From positions 63,428,638-63,492,637 of the forward strand of contig CM060177.1 in assembly GCA_030549775.1 (NCBI GenBank): a stretch of 64,000 bases of DNA, written 5' to 3'. This DNA comes from Tamarix chinensis. Its lineage: Eukaryota > Streptophyta > Magnoliopsida > Caryophyllales > Tamaricaceae. How positions within the stretch are numbered: the stretch's first letter is position 1; each line of letters begins with the position of its first letter. The notes below the pieces were generated by a model, which saw nothing but the letters and a program-made list of their open reading frames with translations, was not told the DNA's origin and did no database searches. The translations under genes were made by a program, and so were the position numbers. Positions 49,316-61,955 of this stretch are shown in pieces.

Positions 49316-50077
49316 GGGAATTAATGCAACACATGGAGAATGGACTTAAAGTTGTTGTAGCTGCTGAGGCTTTTGTTGTAGAAATTTATTTTAAGTTAGG
49401 AAATCCTATGTGATGCATTCGCCGACAAAATTGGCCAATGGGGATTAAGTTGGCTGTATGACCCGCCACCCGACCCATAATTAAATGGGTTAGCTGGACT
49501 GTGGGTTAATCATCCATTAATAACCATAATTAGCTAAATTATTTTTAGCTGATGGGAATTAATTGTATTATTCTTTCTTTGTATTTTTGGGGCATGTAAG
49601 CTTGTAATTCTTGGGTTGTTTTGCTTGATCCAGCCGTCGACCCCTTTGTTTTATTTTTGGCTGTTGTTTGGGCTGATTGTTGGGTTGCGTGTGTATGGCC
49701 TGCGTTGTGTATTTGTACGATCCTTGCTGTATTTGTACGCCATATAAATATGGCCTCATACGCTGCTCACCGACACTTTTGGTCGAATGAAAAGTTGATC
49801 TGGAACTTTCTTCCGCTCGTTCTCTCTCTCTCTCTCTCTCTCGTTTCTCTCTCGCTCTCTCTTGCGATCTTCTCGCTCACATTCTTCTGCTTCTTCTCTT
49901 TGATCTGTTCTTGATCGTTCCCACTTCTCAAATTGAGCAGCCGTTTTAATACTGCACTCTGAGTTCTTGGATCTTCCTTTGGAAAATTCCTCAGGCTGAT
50001 CTCGACGAATCGAACCCCGCGCTCGATTATACCTCGATCCGAATTTTTTTTTGAGAAACCCTAACAGGTTTCCATCA
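49219..50077 (+). repeat. 3' LTR of element D
   Basis: 859 bp. It begins TAATATG where the 5' LTR has TGATATG, a single G-to-A change of the terminal dinucleotide, and ends CCATCA. Confidence 0.94.
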
Positions 50078-50082
50078 TTAGA

Positions 50083-50345
50083 CTTCATTGTTCATCACAT
50101 TTAAATGCTCTTGTGAGACATAGAGACACATATCCATCTATTTATATGATGCGTAGTGATAGAACAAAAGTTTAAGTGGTTAAGAAGTATTATCAGAAAA
50201 ATTTTGCACAAAAAGCAAGGATAGTGGCTCTAGCAACAATAGTTTACTGCATCTGGAAGGCAAAAAATTATGCCAATTTTGAGAACAAGTATATGGGCAT
50301 CACTGCAATTGTCATGAAAATTAAAATGTGAGTTTATACACCCCA
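50083..50345 (+). pseudogene. LINE 3' fragment (zf-RVT region), right arm
   Basis: Plus-strand translation gives AQKARIVALATIVYCIWKAK followed by NYANFENKYMG, the typical tail after the RT zinc finger of plant LINEs. It is the inverted copy of 34345-34620. Element D entered a few bases upstream of the preserved part, separating it from 43067. It has stops and no RT core. Confidence 0.65.
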
Positions 50346-51745
50346 CTCAACAATACCCTTTAAGTATAAACTTGTGATCTGCGGTTGGTTTTCAAGAATT
50401 TCTCACCTCAGCTTAAATTGAAAATTGTCGGATGCTGGTAAGGTGGATTTGTTGCTATGTTAAACCAGATTTTCATCTATGGAGTAGGTGGATGGTTACC
50501 CTCACCTATTGTATATGATATAGTCATTAGAAAGAACACGAACTTTAAAATAGAGCTCTAGTATAAAGAGGGCATCATTGTTAATAATCTAGAATAAAGA
50601 AAAAGGATCAACATGAGAATTTATCACATAGTCGACTAAATCCATTCAAATAGCACAAACAAAGGCCTTACACAAGAGATTATAATCACTAGATAGTTTT
50701 TTCCATGAAAAATAGGTGCAAAAAAATAATCACATAAGGCATAAAAAATCATACATTACAACTACAAAAATACATGAGAGAAGCCAACAAATTGGTATAA
50801 TGGAACAAACAAAATGGACTTCATTACATTTCCAATAACAAATAAACTCTCAAAATAAAATAAATAAATAACCTAAAAATACACAATCACAACTCTTAAT
50901 CAAAATGCACATCCAGCAAAATTTTAGAAATAAAAATTCAAGCAGCTTTTTTCTTTAGTTTCTACAATAGGATAAGATGTAATATGCTAAGACAATACAA
51001 AAAAACAATAAGTATAAAAGAAAGCAGAAGAACTGAATCGCACTTAAAGGCGGAGATAGTTAGGGTATTTGACGGTAGTAAACTATTGAATTCCTTCAAA
51101 ATGAGTTCCTAAGAAATTATAAATTAAAGCAAACTAAACATGTTCACCACATACCAAAAACTTAAAATAAAATCAAATGATGCATCAATATAAATCAATA
51201 ATTACTACCCAATTCTTTTTTAGTTTTAACAATTTAATTTAAAAAATATGCAAAACATAATTAACGAAGGATTAGACTTGACAAGATAAAACCCATGAAA
51301 CAGGCAATCTATGTTAAATAAATAAATAAATAAGAATTATTAGTAATAAATAATAATAAATCATAATACAAATTTTTTAATAATAATAATAATTTATAAT
51401 ATTATATTATTAATATAATATACTAGTTAGAATAATAATACTAATAATAATAATAATTGTAATAATTAATTAAAAATTGATTGCTAATAATAAATTCTTA
51501 AAACAATTTTCAAAAAATTATTTTTATTACTAATACTTAATAAAATAAATTATTATTAATGCTAAAAAAATAATAGATAATTATAAATTATTTGATTAAT
51601 AATAATAATGTGTTAATTATTATGTCAAATAATGGTAATAATAAATAAAAATTAATATTAATAGATAAAAATTATATTAAAAGAAATAATCTTTGTTAAA
51701 ATAAATAATAATAAAAACATCTATTAATAATTAATATTAGTATTT

Positions 51746-51748
<3 letters not shown>

Positions 51749-51783
<35 letters not shown>
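51749..51783 (+). repeat. (AAT)n microsatellite, right arm
   Basis: About 11 AAT units; counterpart of 32763-32830 in inverted orientation. Confidence 0.92.
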
Positions 51784-51785
<2 letters not shown>

Positions 51786-52230
51786 TCATATTTTGTTATT
51801 ATTATTACGATAACACTAATAATAGTAACAATAATTACAAAAGATAAAAATAATATTAATCATAATTATAAATAAATAATATTATTAATTATATGTTATA
51901 ATTTTTTTTATAATATTAAATTAATATTAATTATTATCTCATCCTATATTATTAGTGTTTTCCCAACATATCTTATAAGTCATTAAATTAAGGAAAACCT
52001 ACGCCGAGCTTATTGTTATACAGTCGAAAAACCATATACACCATATAAACAAGAAAAATAAAACTTCACATACAAATAATAAGATAATAAAAGCTTTCTA
52101 TTTGAATCAATAACTAAAATCTATAAAAGAATCGATGGCTACCACAAATTTATATGTATAATGGAACAAATATTTAGGTTTGAACATTGATGCGTTAGGG
52201 AGATGGGAAGGAAAAGAATCAAGACAAAAT

Positions 52231-53097
52231 AACTTAAGCACATTCATGTAGCACTGAGATTTTGGATATGTAAGAGACTATCTACTTTTAGAAAAATTAT
52301 TATTTCTTTTGTCAAAGATAATCTTTCATTCACTTATTATTTATTTAGTTACAAACCTACTCTTTTTTTTTCCTTATTATTTCTTCGATGAGAAGTATTT
52401 TAAACATCGAGTAATGAAAGAGGCAAACAATAAAAACTATTTCACGATTTTAAAGGAAACAACGATCAATAAAAAATAATATGAGAAAACATCACAAAAG
52501 GGGATTCGGAGCACAGATACACAAAGAACTCACCCCTTCGGGAGACTTTTTAAGCATGGAATCTAAATCAAAAGTGTTGTCCAAGTGTTTAATTATTGTG
52601 CCACCATATTCACCGAATGATATGAAATCAATGGTGTAATTATCACCTCCACAACAATTAGTAAGATGAGAGTGACTCAGACTAACCTTTAGTCTCAACT
52701 CCATAGTAATAGCTACTTCCTGAAGACCATCAATCATATCAGTCTATACTTGACTTTGCTGCCAACACCAATCCCTTATGCCCTGGCTAAAGCAAACTTA
52801 TTTAGGAGCTTGATCTGCCAATAAATTTATAACAAAATTGAGAGCAGATGAAGAAACATACATGTCCCCAACATGTGACAGAAGGGCTTAAAACATATCT
52901 ATTGAAAAGTGTGATAAGTGCGAGTATCAGTTATGGGTAGAGTGACTTTGATGAAAATGACTGAAAGCTTACCATGAGATATGCACTGTCGGCAAGTTAA
53001 TGGTTCTCTTTCAAAGCTTCATGACCACTGGTTTCAATAGCCAAATGTGCCTCCCCACCAACATAGTTCTAATAGAGTTTCCAATTTAGGTAGGCAA
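52231..53097. repeat. Direct duplication unit P, copy 1
   Basis: Same orientation as 61881-62756. The match starts at ACTTAAGCACATTCATGTAG / ATTTAAGTGCATTCATGTAG and ends at TTAGGTAGGCA. Introns are shared, so the copying was at DNA level, not through mRNA. Confidence 0.88.
52534..53058 (-). pseudogene. Phosphoglucomutase/phosphoglucosamine mutase-like fragment, copy 1
   Basis: The minus strand holds two neighbouring exons. The first (53058-52973) encodes GGEAHLAIETSGHEALKENH followed by a stop and AYLM, ending at a GTAAG donor. The second (52814-52534) starts after GCAG with IKLLNKFALARA, a stop, then GLQEVAITMELRLKV and FGEYGGTIIKHL, ending at a GTGAG donor. This is the late-central part of the alpha-D-phosphohexomutase family as in plant plastid-type PGM/PNGM-like proteins, where ETSGHGALKEN and DGAYL are conserved. 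Intact members interconvert sugar 1- and 6-phosphates. Two stops and a lost acceptor AG before the first exon make it a pseudogene. No other exons are recognisable nearby. Confidence 0.8.
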
Positions 53098-53690
53098 CAC
53101 ATCACATTGGTACCAAAGATGAAATTGAGATCTTCATATTATTCTTCAGAACTACCTTCATTGCATTCTTTTCCGTGGAGATATGGTTCGAAAACATTCT
53201 TGATGCATAAATAACAATACATATAAAAGAACCCCTATTTCATAGGTATAGTAAAATATTTAAAAAAATGTATTACCAGCTGGCTCCAGGCACTCATGGG
53301 CTCAAGCACCTTAGCCTGAAGAAAAAGCTGAAATGTATCAACAACAAAAAAATAGAAACACCAATTCAAAGACACAAGTAACATTCAATAAATTAGCTCT
53401 AAAAAAATTCAATAAGGTAGCCCCCAAATGACTCTTTATTCCTCTCTCGTTACCTCACCCTAAAAAGAACAAACATAAAAAATAGATTAAAAAGGTACTT
53501 TCTTCAAAAGGTAATAGCTGAGCTCATCATATAGCAAAATTCACCAGAATAGGTTCAAAATATCAACAGTTTGTCGTAGTAGTAGATGGTGACCACTAAT
53601 TATCAAACTAGTAGATGGTGACATAGTAGTAGATGGTCACCACCGGTTATCAAACTCATGCTTAGTTTCTTGATGACACACATAATCCCA

Positions 53691-53804
53691 TTACATATAT
53701 GCTTTTTTGCTTAAGAACTCCACAACTTTTCTCCTGTCCCTTCCTTTCTTTGCTGGAGCATCATCGGATTCCATCGGAAGCTGGGAAGTCGACGAGGCCA
53801 CCAT
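53691..53804 (-). pseudogene. Possible N-terminal coding fragment, unknown protein
   Basis: A 37-codon frame on the minus strand begins with ATG at 53804 in a good plant context (CCATGG) and reads MVASSTSQLPMESDDAPAKK, then a basic GRDRRKVVEFL stretch before a stop. Its GC content and codon look are more gene-like than the surroundings, suggesting the first exon of a lost gene. I do not recognise the protein, and chance cannot be excluded. Confidence 0.25.
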
Positions 53805-56800
53805 GGGAAGTCAAAGTCAGCATCAGCTTAATTTCTAGCCTATTAATTTGAATTTATTTGTGAGTAGAGCTGGTGTTAATGAATGTACCTATGGATCGTG
53901 AAGAAGAAAGAACACCTAAAACACAACTATCATTCCAGTTTATCACTTTCCTATCTGCTGCTTCAATTCTAGCCTATTCATTGGATCTTTCACACTGAAA
54001 ACAAAACTAGTGTTCTCAAATACCAATAGAGCAAGAAAACAGGCTGAAGAAATAATTTTCCTTATGGTCAACAGATGGAGGTACAACACATAACAACTCT
54101 AGAATCACCACTATTAGCAACCACCATTTCCTTACCAATGGACTGCATTTTATATATTTATTATACATTCTCAACTTATAATTAAGGCAAGTAAGATCTA
54201 TGATCTAATAACACAAAATAAGAAAAGATAAACAAATCAAACATAAACAAAATTAAAACTATTATAGATGCTTTCCCCAAAGTGATAATCTCAACTTAAA
54301 AAAAATCTGGGAATATTAAGTTTAAATATTGGGTAGTGGAAAATCGTCAACCAAATTATCCATTCAAAAAATTAGATATGGAGTTTTACAGACTAAATTC
54401 ATATGTTTTTTAACTAAGAACAAGAATAACTAAAATTGAGATTTTTGGAAATAAACTCTCAACACCCCAATGCACTATTTCTTGCCTGTATCAGAACTTT
54501 ATCAAAAGAGGTATAGCATATGATACTTTCCAACCCCATTGCTATACATACCTCCACAGACAGAGAATAAAAAATTGATGTGGATCACAACCAACCAACC
54601 TAGCACCACTACCTCCTACTGGGAACCAAATCAAACAAATATCCAAATGCCTATACAATATTACCCAAAAGTCAGAAACACATATAGAAAATGATGCATA
54701 TGCTAAACAAGTTGGCACATGCTTAATGGAAGATGGTGGCTTATGGGATAATTGACCACCGAAAGTTAAAATGGAGAAAAGAGATGAGGAGTATGATAAT
54801 ATTTGATCTAAGGTAGCCAAAGACCAAACACTCACAACTACCGCTCAAGGTTTCAACACTTGAGATAAAAGTTATGAGATTTTTCACTCAAAACAAAGTT
54901 TTCACTCAACTTTGTAGAGGAGGGACATAGGGATCTCAAAATCTGATTTTGTAATTCAAGGGGGGTAGTGTCCTCCATTGTGTTAAGGCTACCCACATTT
55001 ATAGTGGCATCTAGGGTTACAAAAAGTCCATTATACCCATCCCATTTACCTACCTTGTTACATTCCAACCATTCTTTATTATCTATTTAACTAATACAAC
55101 CTAACAACTAGTTGGATGATAAATAAAATGAGGTCAGCCTATATGTGGTATTTTTACAGTCATACCACAACATGGAGCCCCTTACATGATGAAAAGTAGG
55201 TAATAAATAAAAGTACAAGTCACTCAATCATCCCCCATACCTAATCAATCATCTCCCATGCTTTCTTGGCTGACTTTCTTCACCTACTCCACCATCCACT
55301 TGTCCTCCCTTTTCCTTTCTCTCTCTTCATTTTTTTATTTCAATTTTCGAAATCAGCCTTGGTCTTGGGCTGATTTGGCTTCTTAAGTGGAAAAATACTT
55401 GGAAATAGTTGTTTGGGCTTGGGCTTGATGTGACATCATAGTTGGTTGGGCTTTGGTTGGATAAGCTACCATAATTTGTTGTGTTTGGGCTGAATGTGTC
55501 ACCATGCAAACATAGGCTGGTACTTCCACTTATTTATTATATTCAGCTAATTAATTTCATCCAAGTTAAGAGTGTTTTGTGATCCCCTAACTTAGAAAAA
55601 TTAATTTGTGAAATATTATTATGAAATGCTTCTGCATCAGAAAAGTTCCTCCCACACACCTTTAGTTCCTCTATTTCATGCACGTCCCTCAATAGTAGCC
55701 CAAATTTTTTTTTTGCATAGAAACAAAGAAAAGATACAGCATGATGAGTAAGAAAATAGAGATACAAAACCAACCATTATAGTTAAATCCATTTGACGTT
55801 AAGCCATGCAGCACACAAAATACTAGGATTTAAATAATTATTTTTATTAAAGGATGATAAAATTCTATAAAAATATGCAATATTTAGGAAACATACTAAA
55901 ATTTCTCAATAACTGGAGACTTACAAATATTAGAAATCATATATAACCAATGAAACACACAAAAAAGGAGGAGAAATATGGATGGAATAATAAATAGAAG
56001 TTAAAATAAATAATCGATTATGACTGATGAAATAATAAACAAGTACTTTATTTCTAAAGTGTCCATTACTCTAAAACCTTATTTATTTTTATATTATTAA
56101 TTCATTTCAAATAAAGTGACTCATTGCTTTTTGAAGTAAATCTAGTACTGCTCTTAATTTTTTATCACAACTTTCACATAATTAATATCAAATTTATTTA
56201 ATAATAATAAATTACATTAATAAAAAGGTCAATATGAATCAAACAGATACAAGACACGGAGAAAAATAAGATAGGGGTGTGGGGAAAATTAAGAGCTAGT
56301 TCACAGTCATTAGCTAATTTCATGTAATGTAACTCATTCAAAGGAACAAAATCTAATAATACCAATATATTAATTACCGTTTTAAATAATGCATTATCAA
56401 ATAAACTAATAAAAAATAGTCCCTATAAATCAAACAGTGATATAAGGAATAGTGAAAGAAATTGTATTGGAAAGAAAAGAAGAAAATAAATGCGGTCAAG
56501 AACAACAGTTTGAAGATGAAAATGCACGAGAAACAATGGGTATATGGTTTGAATGATTGCAGTTATTATTTAGAATAACTAATGATATGATTTAAAATTA
56601 TTTTATAAAAAAATACCTTACATGGTAAAGTACTGAATACTAAATTAGATATAATATATTATTTTATATTCACTTGCTTGTGGCCCATGCCATGAATGAA
56701 GGTATGAATGCTTCATCAAACAAAATAAGGAGTACACCAATATATATATTCTTACTAGTCCTTAAAAACACCACAAAATCTTGAAAGTTGAAATTAAAAA

Positions 56801-57883
56801 GTTCATTGAATGTTAATTTGAACTGCCAATGCTCTAATCTTTTTCTTCTTTTATTTTTCTTTTCCTCTCTCAATTGGATCAGGGGAAAAAAACAAAAAAA
56901 AAACACTTTTGACCCATCAACATTTCTAATTTTGGAAGCACTTCTTTCTCACCAGACTTGAAACAAATAATTGCCCAAATTTTTACACAAAGTGTAGAAG
57001 CAGATAATAAACAAATAAACAATCTTACTTTAACAATTTAATCTCAAGAGACTTCTTCATCATTTCAAAAGCATTCATTCCAAAATGCTTTGCAAACGTT
57101 TATGCTACAAACTTGCTTCCTACTGATCTAATCACAAGACCCTATGTTGAGACTTATTCAAGAAAACAAACCTAGATCTAAGCATAACTACATAGAAACA
57201 CACACCCCTATTCCCTATCGACACCCTTGGAAAGGTAAATTAAGAGATCAAATAAGGAGAAGACATCCATGTCTTAGCAAAGATCTAACGAATGTGTAGT
57301 TGAAAGAAAATGGATATTAAACTAAGCATTGAATATCTAGGTTCATCATAAGGTAATAAGTTTTAAGATCAGATAGGAAGCCAACGAAATTAAAGATGAT
57401 GATAGAATGATCAAATAGGTAGTGATAATTAAGAAAGTATTGTAGAGGTTGAGTGAAAAGTATTAGGATAGGGAAGTATCCAAAAAATAGACTTGTGTTT
57501 GAGAGTGTAGGATAAATAGTGCCGGTTTGAGGAAGTATGGGATCAATGCTAAGATTGTTCCAAGGTCAGCTATGAGAACAACATAAAGGACTCTCACAAA
57601 AATGAATGGTGGACTCTCATATGTTTGATATGGGTCGTGTTTCGTTCTAATCATTCCTGTGAACATGATTTACTATAAGCTTGAGGTGATTCTCATTCTA
57701 CACCACTTGTACAACTAGAAGCATGTCATAAATCAAAGAGGTCTTATTAGGTTGTAACAGGGCTAGGCTTTGAGGTAGGGAATACATTTAGGATTGTGGT
57801 GCAAATAAAAATCTTAGAACCTAGGGGAGTGATTTTCTTTGAATAAAGATCAACAAAAACTCCTCATGCCAAATCATTTTCAA

Positions 57884-58135
57884 TCACAACATAATATTTT
57901 CACTATCATGATTTTTTCCCCTTTCACCTCTTGATTTTGATTTTTCTTTTCCATCCTTTTGGATTTTGTTTTCTTTTTCTCCCTTCACCTTACTTCCTTT
58001 CATCCCTTGATATTGACTTTCTTTTCTTTTCTTTTCTTTTTCTTTAGGAATTTTTTTTGTTTCTCTCCTCCTTTCATTTTCCATTATTTTCTTTTGCAAT
58101 AATTTTCACACATTTTCTTTCTCTTTTTCTCAGGC
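57884..58135 (-). repeat. Pyrimidine-rich tract (TTTTCTTTTC-like)
   Basis: Dense C/T run on plus. The Lys/Glu-rich frame on minus is a low-complexity artefact. Confidence 0.75.
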
Positions 58136-59261
58136 ACAACACCTCCCATAATCACCAATTTTTTCCCATAAAATTCCTTCCATATGTCCACTTTATGATA
58201 ATAATAAATAATTCTCCACTAGACCTTTTGGTGTAGGGATTATGATACGGATTAGGTTAACAAATGGGTGTAGGGAAAAAATGGCTTATACAGCTCAAAC
58301 TGGTTGACAAAGGTAATAATGACATTGGTAGGCTATTTTTGGCTTATGGTACTCATTAATATAAAATAAAAGTTGCCTCCATCATCTTTATGACCATGCA
58401 AAGCATCTATGTGGCCTCAAAGAGAATCAAATCAAGTTCTAGAATACAATATCCACATATGATATCACACATGAAGAGAAATTTAAACTTACAGGCTCAA
58501 ACACTCACAAGTTTGTGAAGGACGAAAAGCGGTTCTGTTCTCAAATCTGATCTTAAAACTATTCCCTTCGATAGCTTAGGAGTTTTCAATGATTAAAAAA
58601 ATACCCAAAAACATTAACAGGCATTCGTATAAACCAAGCAGGTTAATGAGATGCCCTTCCAAATTTTCCTCTAGTCATCACATACTCCAATTGACCATGG
58701 GAGTTAAAGATGTATGAATTACACTATCTTAGTCATGTTTGGTTCTAGTCTAATCTTCTCAAATTTGTCTCTACTCATGGGTTGTGTGGGATATTAGCCG
58801 GTTGGTTAGACCTCAATTTTGTAAAGATTTAGTTTATGAAAAATAATAGTTCATAACAAAACATACATAGAATTTATATGAAATTATAGCAAAAAAATAT
58901 AAATCGAACACGTAAAGAACTTGCAAACCCAACAATTCAAGAATTTTTCACCTAAGAACAAAAAAGAAAATTGTAAATAGTTTGAGAATTTTAGAATAAA
59001 AATAAATGAATAAAAATGATCCTTGTCAAACTTCATAAAATTTTAGAATATTAGATCCTAAGTCAGATTCAATATTTAGATTCTCAAGGTTTGGAAGCAC
59101 ACTATTCAAAGGGTTTTTCTTAATTCCTCTACCATTGGCACTTTTCAAGACACTTGCAAGAACAAACAAGAGTGTCATTAATAGAAAAAGATAAGAAAAA
59201 TAAAGAGTTTTGCTACACTAACCTTTGCCACTCACAAATTTATCACTATTAGAATCATTAC

Positions 59262-59356
59262 CTGTAAGTTACTAGGTTCAACTCATTATGTCCATCATAT
59301 CTCTCCTGCATACCCACCCAAAGACATTGTGCCTCATCTACATACAGGAACCTTGG
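59262..59356 (-). pseudogene. Possible orphan exon, unknown protein
   Basis: On the minus strand, 95 bp lie between TTTGCAG and GTAATG splice-like borders. One frame is open throughout and reads PRFLYVDEAQCLWVGMQERY then DGHNELNLVTY. It looks like a spliced internal exon because of its borders and amino acid composition. I cannot assign a family, and no partner exons are seen. Confidence 0.25.
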
Positions 59357-60315
59357 CTGCAAATAAGAATATAGGGTCATTGGTGTTTTGTGAATGTAGA
59401 TTTCCCTAATATTTCAGAGCCAGTCAGCTCCCATTGGAAATAATATTTATGAATTTGACATTTTAAAATTGAAGCAAGCTTGAACTTCCCAAGTAGATGT
59501 AAGAAAAGATAAAATTATAATAACCATCATAGTAGTTAGAGCAGCATTTTTTAAAGGGAACGGGTATTGCACCTGAATATTTATTATTGTATCATTCAAT
59601 TTTAATAATGTGAACATATCAACAAGAATATTTTTAATTTGACATATTAACAGTACAACCAGTTATGTTTAAAATAAAATATAAATAATTATTGCCCCAA
59701 CTATCAAAATCTAACATAAATAATTATTAATAATATTAGGATAAACCTAATTATAAATGTATATGAGTAAATATAAGTAATTAATAAAAAATAGAAAATT
59801 TTTTAACATTAAAAAAACAATATATTAACATTATTACTTAAATATGTTGCAATGCCACTTCGAGAGAGAAGGAGACAAGTGAGAGTAAAAATATAATTCC
59901 ATTAATTATTATTTTTTATAACCAAAAATAGTTTTTAGAATACAAAATATTTTATAGTATCGATAGTAATTAGTTGATAATAATAAGTTACTAAACACAC
60001 TAATATGTTAAAAAATCACCATCATTATTATCTTAAAATTGATAATAACCATAATTTGATATAGATTATTCCATATTAATGATTATATTAATGGTATGAT
60101 TATGGAAAGTACTTTAATTATTAAATATGCACTCTATGTTCGAACTAACTTGTTAAATAAAATGTTATTATCTGTTAAGAATATATTATACTTAGTTTAA
60201 AATACATATTTATTGCATAAAGTTGCATTATTTTTGTTAATAAAATATTAAAATATTGACTATATATAAATTGTATTAAATAATTAACTAATCTATTATT
60301 TAACATTTAAAAATG

Positions 60316-61192
60316 TGATGTGGTTTTTATCAAAGTAACAAAAGGTTGGATCGAAATTTGTATTAGAAGCTATCACCCACGATCTAATGCAAAAAGAATG
60401 AAGTGATTTGGTGGATTATAGACGAAAAAATTGATGTTACAAGATGAAGGTGTTTCACCATATTTGAAGGTGTTCAAATGTGTCGTGTGAAGATAGATTT
60501 GAGGAAGGATTAATCCCAGATTTTCCTTACTCAATACAGAACCGAAAGGGAGGATTAGACTTTAGCTCTCTTGCTCAAAGTTTTATCAAAATTCTTATTA
60601 TTCATTCTATTCAATTATGCATATAAATGTTGTGCACAAACGGTATATATAGGAGAAGGGAGACTCGGTGGTGAGCTAGCTTAAACCAGTAGAGTTTTCC
60701 TTCTTAATTCAGCCCATTAATCATGGTTGAATTAAGCCCATATTAACCTTAACCCAAAGCATAATATCATTGGTTAAATGATACTAAGGATTAATATTAG
60801 AAAGTTATACAATAGACTAAGATACATACATGAAATTATAGCCATACCCTAACTTACATAAAATATACTTAGGGTTAGGGTTTACAAAAAGTTTATAAAA
60901 ATAATGAATATCATCACTCTATCTCTTGTTGTAATGTATCATCCCATGTATGTCATAGTCTTGCATCCCTTGGAATACTTGTACACATCAATGTGTATGA
61001 ACATCATCTTCTTGCAAATATGTAACATACCTACAAGAATAACTTGAATGTTTTTCAATATCAAGCATATTAGAATTATCAAGAATATTCAACATGATAG
61101 GCTCCAATATTATGAAAGCTAAATCATCTTCCTTACCTTGAGTATTAGAATGAATATGACAATCATTATGTTCAATGGATTCTCCTGCATCA
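60316..61192 (-). mobile_element. Solo LTR of gypsy family 1
   Basis: An 877-bp LTR, TGATGTGG...CTGCATCA, collinear with the LTR of element A (4248-5116) and the reverse complement of the element B LTRs. Perfect TSD AAATG at 60311-60315 and 61193-61197. No internal sequence adjoins it, so an element was lost by LTR-LTR recombination. TATA-like TATATATA near 60644. Confidence 0.96.
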
Positions 61193-61708
61193 AAATGGCT
61201 ATAAATATCATATTCTACAAAAATATATTCACAATCTAATGATTATAATATTAAAAATGAAGTGAGCTTTGCTTGAATAAAACTAAAGTATATATAATAT
61301 ATAGGTCTAATATATTGTTCAGAGTCACCATAGCAATTGATAAATAAACACCACAAAATAGAAGCACTCTTACATTTGGGGGAAAAAAAGGGACATATTG
61401 CCCATACAAAACACATTTAGAAGAACTCGGGGAAGAAGAATTGGTACCGATCATAAAAACTCAAGGCCTCTCCAATCCATACTACCAAGAATTACTTGGT
61501 CATTAAGCCCAAGAGCAAAGAAAAAACATGATCAAACATCATGAGCTAACAATTTGGCCAACCCCTTTCATATAACAAATATGTAAAAAGAAGCCAATGC
61601 ATCTCCTTGTATGCAAGAATTTATTGTTGTAAATAAATATATAAAAATAAAAATGAGTAATCTCAATCGTTGTCAACCTTAGTTTGTAGTCTTTAATGCC
61701 TCATGTGC

Positions 61709-61955
61709 ATTCTCACTTTCAATGTCATTCAAAAAAACTATCAATTTGATAAGTTAAGTGCAATCATGTCACACCAAGAATCTACATATGTAAGAGATAT
61801 TTGAAACAGCAATGGGTCCAGGGGTCTATTTTGAGTACATTTTCACTTTCAATGTAATTCAATACAACTATCAATCTAATAATTTAAGTGCATTCATGTA
61901 GCACCGAGTTTTTGGATATGTAAGAGACTCCAGGGATCTACTTTTAGAAGCTTTA
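61709..61955 (+). repeat. Tandem duplication of about 130 bp
   Basis: Two copies (about 61709-61838 and 61840-61955), each reading CATT-TCACTTTCAATGT-ATTCAA, then AAGTG-A-TCATGT and ATATGTAAGAGA. The second copy forms the start of duplication unit P copy 2. Confidence 0.7.

Larger units (their letters stand above)
43073..50077 (+). mobile_element. Ty3/gypsy element D (family 3), full length
   Basis: 7005 bp, plus strand: 5' LTR, tRNA-Met primer site, leader, gag, pol, polypurine tract, 3' LTR. TSD TTAGA stands at 43068-43072 and 50078-50082. The left palindrome arm at about 34605-34620 has the same sequence without the element, which fixes the TSD and shows that D entered after the palindrome formed, or was absent from the copied arm. 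The LTRs differ by perhaps 5%, mostly C/T and G/A. Pol is in one frame with nonsense codons; gag and pol are separated by frameshifts. The sequence near the GPY/F end (GDGPFTVLEKINDNAYKIDLP-like) suggests a CRM/Reina-type chromovirus relative. Confidence 0.96.
40931..52230 (-). repeat. Right arm of the large palindrome, containing element D
   Basis: Inverted counterpart of 32290-36800. It is longer because of the 7-kb element D. The outer limit is near 52225, where the match to 32295 stops and the phosphoglucomutase duplication unit begins. Confidence 0.88.
53098..60310. other. Intergenic DNA with unrecognised fragments
   Basis: About 7 kb of AT-rich sequence. Apart from two possible exon scraps and a pyrimidine tract listed separately, I see no gene, LTR ends or terminal repeats. 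54860-55190 has a TATA-like TTTATAG and LTR-like tone but no verifiable ends. Confidence 0.6.

Noticed and set aside
54860..55190. Possible small solo LTR
   Set aside because: A TATA-like motif is present, but I found no matched TG/CA ends with a target duplication.
57884..58099. 71-codon Lys/Glu-rich frame
   Set aside because: Low-complexity artefact of a pyrimidine tract.
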